A stretch of 64,000 nucleotides of DNA from the NCBI RefSeq assembly GCF_018991925.1, contig NW_024722158.1:1959673-2023672 (forward strand), in the 5' to 3' direction. The notes under the pieces were generated by a model. It did not search any database, had not been told where the DNA came from, and saw only the letters and a program-made list of their open reading frames with translations. The stretch is from Homarus americanus. Taxonomy: Eukaryota > Arthropoda > Malacostraca > Decapoda > Nephropidae. Below are positions 1 to 11,490 of the stretch, piece after piece (within the stretch, counting starts at the first letter, position 1; each line of letters opens with the position of its first letter). The translations under genes were made by a program, and so were the position numbers.

Positions 1-64
1 CGAGTTTTTCGGTTAACGAGCAACCTGCTGGAACGGATTGTGCTCGTTAACCGAGGGACCACTG
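1..64. mobile_element. Right end of pogo/Tigger-like MITE, cut by window start
   Basis: The sequence matches the right end of the element at 3001-3817: a GGTTAACGA-type motif, then a CTGGAACGGATTG block, then a terminus ending CACTG followed by TA. It is the 3' terminus of the same non-autonomous TA-inserting family. No coding capacity is visible. Confidence 0.7.
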
Positions 65-264
65 TAGTATGGTTATACAATATACATTATCCAAATATTT
101 TTCCTTTTAGGTGGGAACTAAAAACATATCATGTATGGTAGGTTTAACAGTACAGGTTGACAACCCTTTATCCAAAATTCCGAAAACCGAAAAGCTCTGA
201 AAACCGAAAGTTTTTTTTTTTTTTTGTGGGGCAATTTTTTATTATTTTTTTTTTTTAACAGAGG

Positions 265-480
265 ATTAGCCCACCCGGGCATAGATCACTGACCTACATC
301 CGGGCCTGGGGGGCGAAAATGTAATAGTAATAATAATTATAATAATAATTATTCATAGTAAATAAAAATTTTAATAAAAATACACAAAAAATAAAATAAT
401 ATAATAATAATAATAATAATAATAAAGAAATACAAGAATGAAAAAAGATCAAAAGTGAGAAACATGACCTAGACCTATGA

Positions 481-549
<69 letters not shown>

Positions 550-624
550 ATTTTTTTTATATTTTTATATATTTTCCCCCCCAGGCCCTGATGTGGGTCA
601 GTGATCTATGCCCGGGTGGGCTAA
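265..624. repeat. Foldback repeat built from LINE 3' ends
   Basis: Two arms of about 55 bp (265-320 and 569-624) are inverted copies carrying CCACCCGGGCATAGATCACT. Each arm is flanked outward by T-rich or A-rich tracts. The arms resemble the A-tailed 3' end of the minus-strand LINE fragment at 38196-38712. AT-rich microsatellite lies between them. It sits inside the MITE at 153-731. Confidence 0.65.
481..548. repeat. (ATT)n microsatellite
   Basis: Uninterrupted ATT triplets over about 68 bp, between the arms of the foldback repeat. A shorter AAT run precedes it at about 400-424. Confidence 0.95.
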
Positions 625-731
625 TACACATTAAAAAAAAAAAAAAAAACTAACCATTCTGAAAACCGAAAAATTCCGAAATCCGAAATGCCTCTGGCCC
701 CAAGGATTTCGGATAAGGGATTGTCAACCTG

Positions 732-1037
732 TACCACAATTCTCACAAACTAAAAGTAGGTACAACGAATTCCTTCATTTTAATTTGTATATTGTGCACT
801 TCAAATTTTTCCATTATTCTTCAAAACATATAAAAGTAGTGTGTATACCCTACAAAAAAAAAGTATTTTCACCAAACTCATCATAATTTTCTCTTCTTAT
901 AAATACATGTACCAGTGGTATGGTTACACCATATCTATTTTCTATATTATTTTCCTTTAAAGGAGAAAACAAAAAAAATCTCACAAGCTAGAAGTAGGTA
1001 CAGCCACATTACCTTCATTTCATTTATTGATTGCATG
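732..1037. other. AT-rich spacer, nothing recognised
   Basis: No coding, repeat or structural signal found between the MITE and the hAT pseudogene. Confidence 0.5.
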
Positions 1038-1040
1038 TTA

Positions 1041-2440
1041 TACTGTAACAAGAATTTTTTTCAAGTTATGAAAAGTGAAACTTTGCCTCTTTTCTGAGAG
1101 CATATTCTTTAAGCAAGAAAAAGACATTTCAACTTCACCTGAGGTGATGGGAGCATATTTGAAGCAGGCTACATTGTGAGGAATTGTATCAACTTCAACT
1201 GACTCTCCTCCCAAAACCCTGGCTATGTTTTTTATTTTATCTAAGTCTTTGTTGGCAGCGAACACACACACTCACACTTTTCACATACAGCTTGACCCTT
1301 TCTCCACAATATCAGTCAACACTCTCAGAGAGCTTTTAAGTGTTTCACCTCTTTTCTCAAGTGATGTACAGTAATGGCATCTGGCAACTTCGAAAAGTTA
1401 GCAGCAATGAATGTCAGGTCCTTGTGAATTGTCTTTTTCTGAAGGATATTCTTTACTACTCAAAGTGAAGAAGCATCATCTCCATCAAAGCTATTCATAA
1501 TTTCTTTGAATTTGTCAAAATTTGCTCCATAATAGAGTGCAGCCATCAGCCATGTTCCCCACCTTGTCAGAACAGGCTGAGGTAGTAGTGAGAGATTGAG
1601 TGCAATTTCCTTTAACACCCGAATTCGAGAAAGAGCCTTAAAAAATATACAGTACCTTCTTTCCATTTGACACCAACAGATCAACATTTTGGAACAAAAT
1701 GTATACCCCCTCTGCAATTCTGTGGAGTGCATGTGCTAAGCATGTAACATGAAGCATTTCAGGGAGAAGAACTTTCAGAGCTTTTGCTGCTTTTTTCATG
1801 TAAGGAGCAGCATCTGTGAGGAACAGGAGCACTCTTTCGTGCTTGATTTCATCTGGCATTTGTAAACAGCTGGGCGATGGTTGAGCTGATGGTTTTAACA
1901 AGTGCCTCAGTTGTGAGGAGGTAGCTTTTTGAAGGCTGTCCAGGCTCCTTGGTTCCAATAATCACATTGGCAACATACCTTCCATCAACATCATTTGTCT
2001 CATCAATGGAGATCCAAATTCTTTTGTCACTCACTTCATCACATATTTTCTGCATGATACTATCAAAGGTAGGGTTTACATAATTCATTCTTAATGTATC
2101 CTCACTTGATAAACTTTTCTTGGTGTCCATTTCTCTAGAAATCCCTTAAGAGATTTATTTTCCGCCTTCCACAAAGGAATACCAGCATCGATGAACGCCT
2201 TGCACAAGTCCATTGAAAACTGAGATTGTCGATTGGAAGCTGCTGTGTATTTTGAGAGAAGGCATGTCTTCTTTTCACCATCTTTTCGAGAAGCATTTGT
2301 TTTATGCTTGGATGTGTCTAAATGCTGAGAAACAAAGTACTTCTTCTCATAGTTTATCAAATTTTCACAGACTTTGCAAAAGAGCAATTACCCTTCTGTT
2401 GACAAAACATCACAAATTCTTTAGCTAAACTGCAAAGTTT
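1041..2440 (-). pseudogene. hAT transposase pseudogene, CGGBP1-like
   Basis: Minus-strand reading segments run in order from about 2440 down to 1041. The N-terminal part has a BED-type zinc-finger pattern (CKVCENLINY, later H-x4-H within QHLDTSKH). Next comes an RNase H-like segment (ISIDETNDVDGRYVANV), a region with LTDAAPYMKKAAKAL and HVTCLAHALHRIAE, and a C-terminal hAT dimerisation block (APITSGEVEMSFSCLKNML). This order matches hAT transposases related to the CGGBP1 family. At least four segments in different frames show several frameshifts, so it is dead. I could not identify terminal inverted repeats. Class is fairly sure, subfamily tentative. Confidence 0.75.
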
Positions 2441-2784
2441 TTGTTTAAGGGAAGCCTTTGTTTTGAGCATTGTTTATGTGGGTGTACCCACTTCCCTCTT
2501 TGAAAGAGAACTGATCACTTCACCTACGATTATGACATCTGACAACCCTTGGATTAGTGATGCTTTACTGAGCATGTCAAGAGGTACCTCCCACTAACGC
2601 GCCAGTAATAGGCATGTGTTGTAAGAAAAGTCTTTCTCCCATACAATTGTACTAATAGCAGGGAAATAATTTTTTTCACTTTTTTTTTTTTTACAAATAA
2701 CAGACAAGACACTAATATAAGGCATTACAGGCATAATTCAATGAAATAAGCAATATTTCACTCACATGACAAAAAAGGCAAATA
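2441..2784. other. Spacer, nothing recognised
   Basis: No gene or clear repeat found. Poly-T tract near 2680. Could include an unrecognised end of the hAT copy. Confidence 0.4.
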
Positions 2785-3968
2785 CAGTGGGGTATGCTAT
2801 AACGAATCTAATTGGTTCTAGAACCTTGTTCGTTATAGCATTCGTTCGTTATAAGATTAATCTGTTCCAGGCCCCCAAATACAACCACTTAACACTGAAA
2901 AATATATAAAATTGGAAAATTTTTAAAAAAGTGCATAAATATGCATCTAAGCCCCTGAAATAAAGAATATCATTAATACTTGTAATAAAAAAACAATATA
3001 CAGTGACCCCTCGTTTAACGAACACCTCGGTTAACGTAATTTCGATTAACGAACTGCCTTCCATAAGGATCTTCAATTCGGTTAACGAAGTTCTTACGAA
3101 CCGACCTCAACATGTTTTCGCTTGCACTGACCGGGCAACCAGCTTTAGTATCAGTCCGCCAATACATTAATCGGTTCTAGGGCTTAAATTCCTTACTATT
3201 TTAGTAAATATCAAGAAGTTTATACTATTCAATAATTTTAAAAGTTTAATATTCAATTTTTTAGCCATTTTAACAATTATTGAACATAATTGAAGGTAAA
3301 GTGACTAGTTTAATGCTCGGCATCCAGCCTCTTAACACAGCAAACAGGAGTTAGTCTCTCTCTGTTTTCACTGGAGGTAACATCTTGCTTGAGACTCTCT
3401 TCAACTAAATGCTTTTTTTCTGTGTTTCCAAGCAAATTATTGGTCATTTTGAAATATATTTTACATATTGGCAATATATAATGCAGTGCAGTGTTGATTT
3501 AAAGAAAATAATCTTGAATTACACCAAGAGAGCTAAAATTTTATGGGTGAAATGGCGCCATGGGGTGACTTCTCTTCCACCCCAATGCCTTCTTTTCTTC
3601 CTTCTCCTCCACCCCCATTCTAAATCCCATCATCATCATCATCCAGAAGACTTCTACATACACACCTCAAAGTAAGTGAACTTTTCTACCATTTTTGTTG
3701 AATTTAGGAAATTTTCGGTGAGCTGGAACCAATTACCCAAAAACCCATTGAAACAATGGTTTCGGTTAACGAACGACCTTCTGGAACGGATTGAGTTCGT
3801 TAACGGAGGGGTCACTGTATTAGTAAAAAAAAAAAAATAAATAAATTTTTTTTAAATAATGTTCGTTGTAGGAGTTTCGTTCGTTATAGCATTCTCAATT
3901 TTATAGGTAAAACCGTTTGTTATAGGAATATTCGTAGTAGGATCCGTTCGTTATAGCATACCCCGCTG
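2785..3968. mobile_element. Pogo/Tigger-like MITE, split by a second MITE
   Basis: Ends CAGTGGGGTATGCTATAACG and its near-perfect inverse (one change) are flanked by TA at 2783-2784 and 3969-3970. Motifs of the form TTCGTTATAGCAT recur near both ends. The element is non-autonomous; the element at 3001-3817 is inserted in its A/T-rich centre. Confidence 0.85.
3001..3817. mobile_element. Nested pogo/Tigger-like MITE
   Basis: Ends CAGTGACCCCTCG and inverse, with TA at 2999-3000 and 3818-3819. GTTAACGAA motifs repeat in both subterminal regions. It lies wholly inside the element at 2785-3968 and is therefore younger. Contains short reading frames only, which I do not regard as genes. Confidence 0.88.
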
Positions 3969-4897
3969 TATAGGCATACAGTATATGGCATTTTGCCTGA
4001 ACATTTGCACTCTAGTCATAACAATAAGTGGATTTCTTTCAGTGGTCTCTTTCGGTTAAGTGGCAGTCTTCTATTTAGTTTTCTCTAAACTTCAAGTCTG
4101 AGCACTTTTCATTGTAGTTAGATGATTTATGGTGACCTGAACAGGTGTAACTTATCATAATTTAGTTTTCAGCTGCATTTAATATTAGTTAACTTCTATA
4201 TGTCAGGGGTTGACTGCTTAGCAGCAGATTTCTCTGTTGCTTTGATCAGAATAATTATGCAATGCAGCTCCTAGCTCATTGAACCAGGATATAGTGAATG
4301 ATTTGAACATCTAGCCAGCTGGTTACTTTAAAAGTCAGCAACACTCTGAGTGCACTAGTGTGAAAAAGTTCTAGTTTGTGGTAATACTAATCAGAGTAAC
4401 TTGAAATGTACCCAGATTATTTGGGGGGAATGCACCTTATTAGTTCCCTACAAACCTAAAGTGTTGAAAGTGGATACATGAATAAAAGTTTTGTAATTAA
4501 ATAACTTTTTTTTATTTTACCAACACCAAGTGTCATAATGGACCTATGTGATGCAGCTGCTGAGTGCTGTGGCTTTGTTGTGGAGTCTTAATGGTGAAAA
4601 CCCACAACTTACCAGTTTGCGGAGAACTGTTTTCCTCGTCCAGTCTTATTTCTCTAAATTGTAATTCTTTCTCTGAAGCCATTACATATTTCTTATTGAA
4701 ATAATATTGCAATACAGGAGAATGAGACATGTTAAAGGCAAAGACTATAATAAGAAAGACAGGAAAGCAAGGGAAAAACTGCCTAAGCCACATAGCACAT
4801 AGTTGGCCACAAGATCAACAGATGGCGTTAGTGTGCAAGGTGCGGGCGTCACCATCACCCGTGTGCCTTATGCACATGTAAAAAAATAGATCACCCT
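3969..4897. other. Unassigned spacer
   Basis: No recognisable gene, transposon terminus or tandem repeat. A minus-strand 86-codon reading frame at 4533-4793 has no recognisable domain. Confidence 0.4.
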
Positions 4898-5172
4898 GAG
4901 CTTGTGTTTTAACGTTTTCACATTGTTATACTGTATATCGTTGATCATATAGAATTTACTGTGTGATATTGTATGTGTGTGTAAGTGTGTGTGTGCATGT
5001 GTACACGTTAAGTACGTAAAGGCAAAGACGTCAAGGTAATAATATTACCCTGACTTCTTTGCCTTGACGTTCTTTATGTGTACACATGCATACACACACA
5101 CATACAATATCACATAGTAAATTCTATATGATCAAAGATATATAACAATGTGAAAACGTTAAGCACAAGCTC
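4898..5172. repeat. Long imperfect palindrome (hairpin element)
   Basis: The left arm starting GAGCTTGTG at 4898 is matched in reverse by the right arm ending CACAAGCTC at 5172. The arms are about 120 bp with few mismatches and include GT-rich microsatellite stretches. The centre lies near 5040 in AATAATATT. The transcript could fold into one long hairpin. Possibly a foldback MITE. Confidence 0.8.
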
Positions 5173-5239
5173 ACTGCTGGTTACCATAGAAACATGGAAA
5201 TGCTACCGCCTCACGCGCCCCGAACTTTTAGTTAGCCGC

Positions 5240-7043
5240 GTTGGCAACAGATGGCTTTGATCGGAGCTCAGTGGCTTGTGTTTTTATATTGGTAAAGGAC
5301 AAAGCCGTGGCATTGAACAGCTTTTTTTCCTCGGTGTTCACAAGAGAGGGTGCAAACAATCTTCCTGTGTTTGAGGACAGGCTGTACGACACAGTACTGA
5401 CCCACATTGTGTTCACAGAAGAGATTATAAGAAAAACTGTCAAAGCTAAAGGCTCATAAGAGTCCCGGACCAGACATGGTGCATTCCAGTGTGTTGAGGG
5501 ATTTGTGCAATGAGCTAGCTGAGCCCCTGAAGATCCTGTTCAGTAAATGCCTGGATGAACAAAAGGTCCCCAGTGATTGGAAATTGGCTTAAGTGAGTCC
5601 TATCTTCAAGAATGGCAATCGTCACTCCACAAATAACTATAGACCAAAATAACTATAGACCAGTGAGCCTAACAAGTATAATATATTAAGTACGTACTTG
5701 AGTGCATTATAAGAATGCCATGATGGAACATCTACTACGAAACAACTTTGTAAATGATTGCCAACACGGTTTTATGCTGGGGCGCTCCTGCTTAACACAA
5801 TTACTCATAGTAATGGATATTTGAACCCAAATTCTAGATCAGGGTGGTAATATCAAAAATATTTACCTAGATTTTGCCAAGGCTTTTGACAGTGTACCTC
5901 ATGAAAGGCTAAAAATTAAACTGGAAGGGTACGGGATTCGGGGAAATGTCCTAGTGTGGGTAGAGTACTTTCTACATGACCGCAAGCAGTGTGTGGTGGT
6001 CAATGGCACGAAATCATTATCTGTATCCGTAATAAGCGGGGTACCACAGGGCAGTGTATTGGGCCCGCTGAGGTTTGTTTGCTTCATAAATGACATGCCT
6101 GAAGCTGTACACTCCACTATACAAATATTTGCAGATGATGCTAATTTATTTTGGGAAATTAAAAACCAAGCAGACTGTGAATAGCTGCAGAAGAATCTCT
6201 GTGAGCTTAAAAAATGGTGGAAGAAATGGCTGCTGAGATTCAGTGTCACGAAGTGTAAGAGGATGCACATGGGGAGGCGTATCATGTGTCCCAACGGGAT
6301 CAAGAAACTGCACTATTTGAGACTGAATGTGAAAAGGACCTAGGTGTGTATGTTGACAATGAGCTGAAGTTCTCGGGCCATTGCGAGAAGAAGGTAAATC
6401 AGGCAAATAAATTATTAGGTCTTATGAGAAGATCGTTCAGATATCTAGATGGTCCGTCCCTCGTAACGATCTCCAAGAGTGAAGTGCTTCTCTGCCTGGA
6501 GTATTGTCATCCCGTCTGGTCCCCGAGATATGCCAGGGACTGTCAGCTGATTGAAAATGTCTCAAGGAGGGTCACCAGATTGGTGTCTACACTGCAGCAC
6601 CTCATCTACCCTGAGAGATTAGAGTGCTTGAACTTGCCTAGCTTATACTACAGTTGGGCAAGGGGAAATCTGATTGAGGTGTACTGTACAAGCATCTCAG
6701 AGGGCATTACTCAGCCGAGTGTCCTTACCTGGAGCTGGCTTATGCTTGCCCCACACGGGAACACAACTCAAGGTTAAAGAAGCATTAAGTCCGGAAAACT
6801 GTGAGGGGTAACTTTTTCGGAGTGGGACTTGTGAACTCTTGGAACAATCTGCCAGAGTGTGAGGTGACGGCACTGAGTGTGAACACTTTCAAGACCAGAC
6901 TTGACCAACACTGGAGCAGGTTCAGATACATTCAGGAGCCAGTGCATGCCCAGTACTTGCCAACAGTGCGTAACAGAGACGTAACTGATCGCCGAAGCGG
7001 CTAAAGAGCTGATCTGTGGTGAAGAGGATAAAAGTAAAAGTAA
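5240..7043 (+). pseudogene. Non-LTR retrotransposon RT (CR1/L2/Jockey-like), dead copy
   Basis: Plus-strand segments read as a non-LTR reverse transcriptase. In order: an NSFFSSVF-type fingers entry; a linker with SPGPDMVHSSVL; a fingers segment; motif A-like DFAKAFDSVPHERL near 5873-5910; GVPQGSVLGPL near 6040; FADDANLFW near 6130 (motif C as FADD); and a C-terminal thumb/tail with LGVYVDNELKFSGHCEKKV and NSWNNLPECEV. Stops and frameshifts separate the segments. The 3' end is a short AAAGT-type repeat near 7030. A more degraded copy lies at 59640-61585, and a tail-only copy at 39868-39926. Confidence 0.85.
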
Positions 7044-7261
7044 GACTCTCCCTGTGGTAGGAGGTCCCTGACAGTGGGAAAGACAAGGCAAATACAATAG
7101 TGTTGAAGGGGGCTAGCACTGGGACAGTTACAGAGTTTACAGGAAGAGAAGTGCAGGTCATCTCACACCTCGGGTACATGTATCCTAACTTAATGCGAGC
7201 AGAGACAACATTATGTCTGCTGATCATAAGTCCACGTTGATGATACTTGCAAAACTCTTGT

Positions 7262-7560
7262 AGAGAGCATCCTTGATCACCATGAGGAATTTAGAGCCTA
7301 CCTGCAAAACAGACAGCAAAATGAGCTGTTCTTATCCCCTGTCACAGCAGATGAATTATTGGCCATCATAAAAATGTCCAAAGATGCAGCAGCAGGCGAA
7401 GACAATATACCAATGAGCATCATTAAGAAAGTAGCCCACTTATAACTACCTATTCTCCTACACATTTGTAACTCCTTCACTAGTGTGTAAATGCCTGGGA
7501 CAAAGGGATAGAAATCCCTTACCAGACTAATCAGGATCTTAATAAAGGAAAGTCAAGGAC
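7262..7560 (+). pseudogene. Short LINE RT fragment, second family
   Basis: The plus strand reads FLSPVTADELLAIIK then SKDAAAGEDNIPMSIIKKV. This is the conserved fingers entry of non-LTR reverse transcriptases (AAG-x-D-x-IP-x-x-IIK). Stops follow within about 50 codons. It does not continue the upstream copy. Too short for clade assignment. Confidence 0.55.
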
Positions 7561-7667
7561 CATGGTTTTCTGAGGAATAACAACAACCGTTTGAGATTGA
7601 CATCTCTTTACTATAAAAAATATAACAAAACTCTGACACCACTCAACAAACATCAAATAACAATTTT

Positions 7668-7851
7668 GGGAGTCAAACAATTAATGCAGTAAACAGTTAA
7701 TGGAGTCAAACAATAAAGGAAAGCAAAAATTATGGAATCAAACAATTAGTGGAATCAAACAATTAATGGAATCAAACCATTAATGGAATCAAACAATGAA
7801 AGGGGAAACAGCAATTAAAGGAATCAACAACAAAAGAATCAAACAATGAAC
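7668..7851. repeat. Degenerate tandem repeat (GGAATCAAACAATTAAT)
   Basis: About ten imperfect copies of a 17-18 bp unit close to GGAATCAAACAATTAAT. Central copies are the most regular. No gene is associated. Confidence 0.8.
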
Positions 7852-8322
7852 AGATATTTCCTACGGCAGTGGCCCTGGGGGTGGTCCAGACAGGCTTCCT
7901 CACTCGAGCGGCAGCGGCCGATATCTTGATACAGCAGATGAAACACCCAGGCACAGACAGTGGAGAGGAGCTGGCGGTCGTAGCGGTAGTGGTTTGGGGT
8001 AGGTGCTCGGAAATTAACAGACGAGTAAGCAGCGGTAAGGAGCAGGAAGATAGTTTCCGCCCTTACACAGCTCCTCCAACAAAAATCTACTGTAAGGTAG
8101 ATTAAAACTTAAGATTAGTTCACAAAGCATAATCATCTTACAACAAATGCTTAAATACACATTGCATAATAAAGAAGGGTCACATAAAAGAATAGGTGGA
8201 AACTTGATGTCCAAAACGTAAGACCGTATCAAGGGACTGCACGTGGGGTCCACTTCAGTCCAGGTTTAGGTTTGCGCCTATTCCAGTCATAGAGGATTCT
8301 TCTATCTCGTCAGGTGTTATCA
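7852..8322. other. Unassigned, possibly gypsy 3' region
   Basis: No clear gene. As it lies downstream of a minus-strand gypsy pol end it may contain the element's 3' untranslated region or LTR, but I cannot define LTR edges. Confidence 0.3.
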
Positions 8323-9388
8323 GCAACTAGCAACAGAGATCATCAGAGTCTGGCGCCCGAACTTCACAGGAACTTTTGCACGGTAGTGTCTCGACTCCAG
8401 CTTGGGAATGTCGTCAAGGACATGAGCAATGTGGGTCCTCCAATTATATTGCCTGAACAAATTAGCTTGGTGTAATTTAGGCGTCTTAGAGGAAGGGGGT
8501 GAGAACGGTCCAACAAAATCTATGGCTACCCGAGAAGATGATTCTGCAATGACGGGTAAGGGTTCAAGTGGAACAGGACGGACTCTAACCTTGGCGGACA
8601 TACGGGGGTACTGATCACAACTCCTACAAAAAGCTCTAATATCTGCTCCCATACCTGGCCAGTAAAACTGATCAGCAACCTTCCTATAAGTTTTCCTACG
8701 AGAACAGTGACTTGCTAGAGGGCTCTTGTGAGCTACAGAGAGAATGTTACTATGACAAACAGCAGGGACAACAAGTAAAAACCGACCTACTTTGGCTGGT
8801 CGCTTGGATGAAACACAAGACCTGTGTAACACCCCATTAATAGAAACAAACTTATAAACCAACCCATCTCTCACCTGATCCTCCTCCCCGGAAGTCACCT
8901 TCTCCCTTACCCGCTTCAGAGTGGCACACGAGTCTTGAAGCTTGGCGAACTCCTTGGGCGTCACAGTCAGTGGCAACAAATTCGGCAGAACCAGGGGATG
9001 CAGTCGTTTCACCTTCGCCGCCTGTGTCTCCACAGCTTGGTCCCTTGCTGGAGGTGTGGTGGCGAGGAGACGTCGGCAGGTGGCGTGGGGACCGGTGCTG
9101 GTAGTGAGGAGAATTTTAAAGGTTCTGGGTCGTTAGGGTCACGAACACCGGGAACATTACCAATGAGGACACTAGCAAATTTAATGGGAGCTCTTACCAC
9201 ATTAGACCAACCAGTGAAATAGGGGGCAATGCAGGTAGCTCCTAACAACAGGGAACTGGTCAACACGACCTAAATAATCGGCGACACTAACCTTCGGGCA
9301 GCTGGAGATGTCGGTGTCAGGCAGGGCTTCCTCAGAGAGAATATTGCACGAGCAACCAGTGTCCCTGATGAAAGTAGATGCCCTAGAC
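8323..9388 (-). pseudogene. Ty3/gypsy pol remnant: protease joined to integrase, RT missing
   Basis: Reading the minus strand from 9388, an aspartic protease motif (FIRDTGCS, near 9355-9365) is followed by protease-like sequence to about 9130. Then, without any RT or RNase H, comes a pre-integrase linker and an H2C2 zinc-binding module (AHKSPLASHC, FYWPGMGADIRAF and CRSC, about 8790-8600). The integrase core begins (VAIDFVGPFSPPSSK) but jumps straight to a C-terminal tail (HQANLFRQYNW), so the core is also deleted. Two internal deletions, plus interruption of the 5' side by the hAT at 9389. Superfamily is secure; lineage is not resolved. Confidence 0.8.
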
Positions 9389-9706
9389 CAGTGGTTCTTA
9401 ACCTTTTTTGAGTCACGGACCCCTTTGAGAATCTGGTGAGATCTATGGACCCCCTCCCTAGAAAAATGCACATAAGCACATAAACACAACTTGCATGCAA
9501 TGAATATACTTTATTTTATTGAAAATTCATTGCCTCATACAGTGTATGACATACACAAAGTATGAATAAAGTAAACAATCTTAACAAAGAATTATGTTTC
9601 ACACTTTTTTATGCAAAAATTAATGGCCACTCCATACAAAAATGAAATACAATCATCTTGTGTAAATTAAACAAAACAAAACTTTAATTCTGCTCAAAAG
9701 TTCATT

Positions 9707-11480
9707 TCAATGAGAAGGTTGTTGTTGTTTGGCTTGAATAAGAAGATGAAACTGCGGAGTGGTCTTTGACAAGGTAACACGCATGTCATCTCTGACATCC
9801 AATCGATTTCGACTTTTCGTTTTGATAGAAACAAGTGCTGAAAACCCTGACTCACAAAGGTATGTAGTAGCAAACGGAATCAGAGCACCCATAGCTCGCT
9901 TTACCAGACGAGGGTAGGCCTGTGTCAACTCACACCAGAATTCTCCAAGGCTCTTCGAGTTGAATTCTTTTCGTAACATTTCCTTTGTCTTCAGGTCAAT
10001 GAGGTCATCTTTGGCAAGGTCTTCATCACTGATACAGTCTATGTCAGCAAGGAAAGGATTACGAATCCATGTTTCAACTTTAAGGTCACCTGAGCAGAAG
10101 TAACCTTTGAAAGAGTTCTGCAGAGTATCCAGATGTCTGCAGAATTCTGCCTGCAGAGAAATTGACAGGGCCTTGTCACTCCGAGTCCATCCTGCAGAAG
10201 TACTTCCTTTAACATTGGAAAGTTTGCATAGTTGTCTGCCTCCAACCTTCTCTTCCACAGTGGCAGGTTGGCCAGAAAAGCTTGCAGTCTTTCAGCAGCA
10301 TCCATAATGGTGACTCCAGGGCCTTGAATCGCAAGATTCACCCCATTCATATGGCCAAAAATATCCGCCAAGTAGGCCAAGCCATGAGTGAACTCCTCAC
10401 TGTCAAACTGTTCTGAGAGTGGGCTTTCTTTTTCTCTCAAAAAAGTGAAACTTCTGCTTGAAGTTCAATCAAGCACTTCAAGATTTGTCCTCTGGAAAGC
10501 CAACGAACTTCTGTGTGGTAGAGAAGAACTTCATATTCTGCTCCCATTTCTTGACGAAACCTCTTGAAAACGCGATGGTTCACAGCCCTGGCTCTGATGA
10601 AGTTGACGACTTTCACGCCAGTAGACAAGACTTTTTTTCAGAATTGCTGGCAGAGTCTTTGACGCCAATGCATGCAGATGTAGAAAACAATGGGTGAAGA
10701 TGACCTGAGGAGCTTCTTTCTTCACAAAAGCAGCAAAACCAGATGGGTTGCCAAGCATCGCAGGTGCTCCATCTGTGCACAGAGTACCAAGATTTTTCTT
10801 CCAGCCGAAGTTTTGTTTGGCAAAGAAACTATTCACCATTTCTAAGGTGTCGATGGCCTTTGTAGTTTCCAAAAGGGGCTCACAAAATAGGAATTCTTCT
10901 TTGATGGCATCAGCATGCATATAACAGACGAAAACCAGGAGCTGGCTGCACTGAGAGACGTCAGTAGTTTCATCCAGTTGCATGCTGAACGGAAATGGCG
11001 TAGCTGCCAATTCTCCCAGAATATAGAAGAAATGTCAACAATTCTAGAGTAGTGCCTTTGTCAAATGACGTCATCCATGGATGACATCATTTGACAAAGG
11101 CACTGCTGCAATTTTCTTCCTCTGCTCCAAGCCACAAACCAGCTCGACCATTTCCAGGGCACATGGTCTCTCCAATCGTATGTGACTTCTTTTGCTTGGC
11201 AATGCGATAAGTAACCTTGTAGGATGCTTCAAGACAAGGCTTTTGTGTTGGGGCAAATCCAAGTTTTGGTAAAGTTCCAGCTTTCTCAAATCGAGCCTTC
11301 TTTGCACGAAATAGATCAACACTGCCCGATGCATTTTCAGGATGGACAGACGTGAGGTGCACCTTCAGCTTTGTTGGCTTCATGCTTCCATTGGCAAGAA
11401 CCTTACCACACAGGAAACACTGCGGCTTTTGTGTCCCATCACGTTCAGCGATGAAAGTAAAACCATAGGATAAGTAAGCT
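9707..11480 (-). pseudogene. hAT transposase pseudogene (ZBED5/FAM200-like)
   Basis: Minus-strand order: a BED zinc finger near 11440-11340 (CFLCGKVL then HLTSVH); RNase H-like part with MQLDETTDVSQCSQLLVF (about 10980), LCTDGAPAMLG (about 10765) and THCFLHLHALASK (about 10690); an insertion domain with YHTEVRWLSRGQIL; and a C-terminal hATC block with FATTYLCESGFSALVSIKT (about 9870-9820). This matches ZBED5/FAM200-type hAT proteins. It is split into at least five frames, including a palindromic junction at 11048-11107. A non-functional copy. Confidence 0.85.
11048..11107. repeat. 60-bp near-perfect palindrome
   Basis: Two 30-bp arms meet at CATCCATGGATG near 11077; I see two mismatched positions. 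One arm belongs to the transposase reading frame and the other is an inverted duplicate of it, so the palindrome lies exactly where the reading frame breaks. Confidence 0.85.
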
Positions 11481-11490
11481 TAGTTGTACT

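Larger units (their letters stand above)
153..731. mobile_element. Pogo/Tigger-like MITE with TA duplication
   Basis: The ends are inverted repeats starting CAGGTTGACAAYCCYTTATC, flanked by TA at 151-152 and 732-733. The subterminal region carries repeated CCGAAAACCGAAA-type motifs. The CAG...CTG ends and TA duplication fit the pogo/Tigger branch of Tc1/mariner. No transposase is present. A separate foldback repeat occupies the middle. Confidence 0.8.
9389..11490 (-). mobile_element. hAT element, ZBED5/FAM200-like (right end not found)
   Basis: The left end CAGTGGTTCTTAACC at 9389 is a typical hAT terminus and breaks the gypsy remnant. The transposase lies on the minus strand. The matching right terminus and an 8-bp copy of the left flank CCCTAGAC were not found near 11.5 kb, so the 5' side may be truncated; the right boundary is approximate. 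Confidence 0.75.

Noticed and set aside
4533..4793. Minus-strand frame with a hydrophobic N-terminus resembling a signal peptide
   Set aside because: No homology recognised, short, and in a region without other gene signals.
8350..8362. TGGCGCCCGAAC, identical to a tRNA-Lys-type primer-binding site on the plus strand
   Set aside because: It lies inside minus-strand gypsy coding sequence, is not preceded by an LTR ending in CA, and points the wrong way; likely chance.
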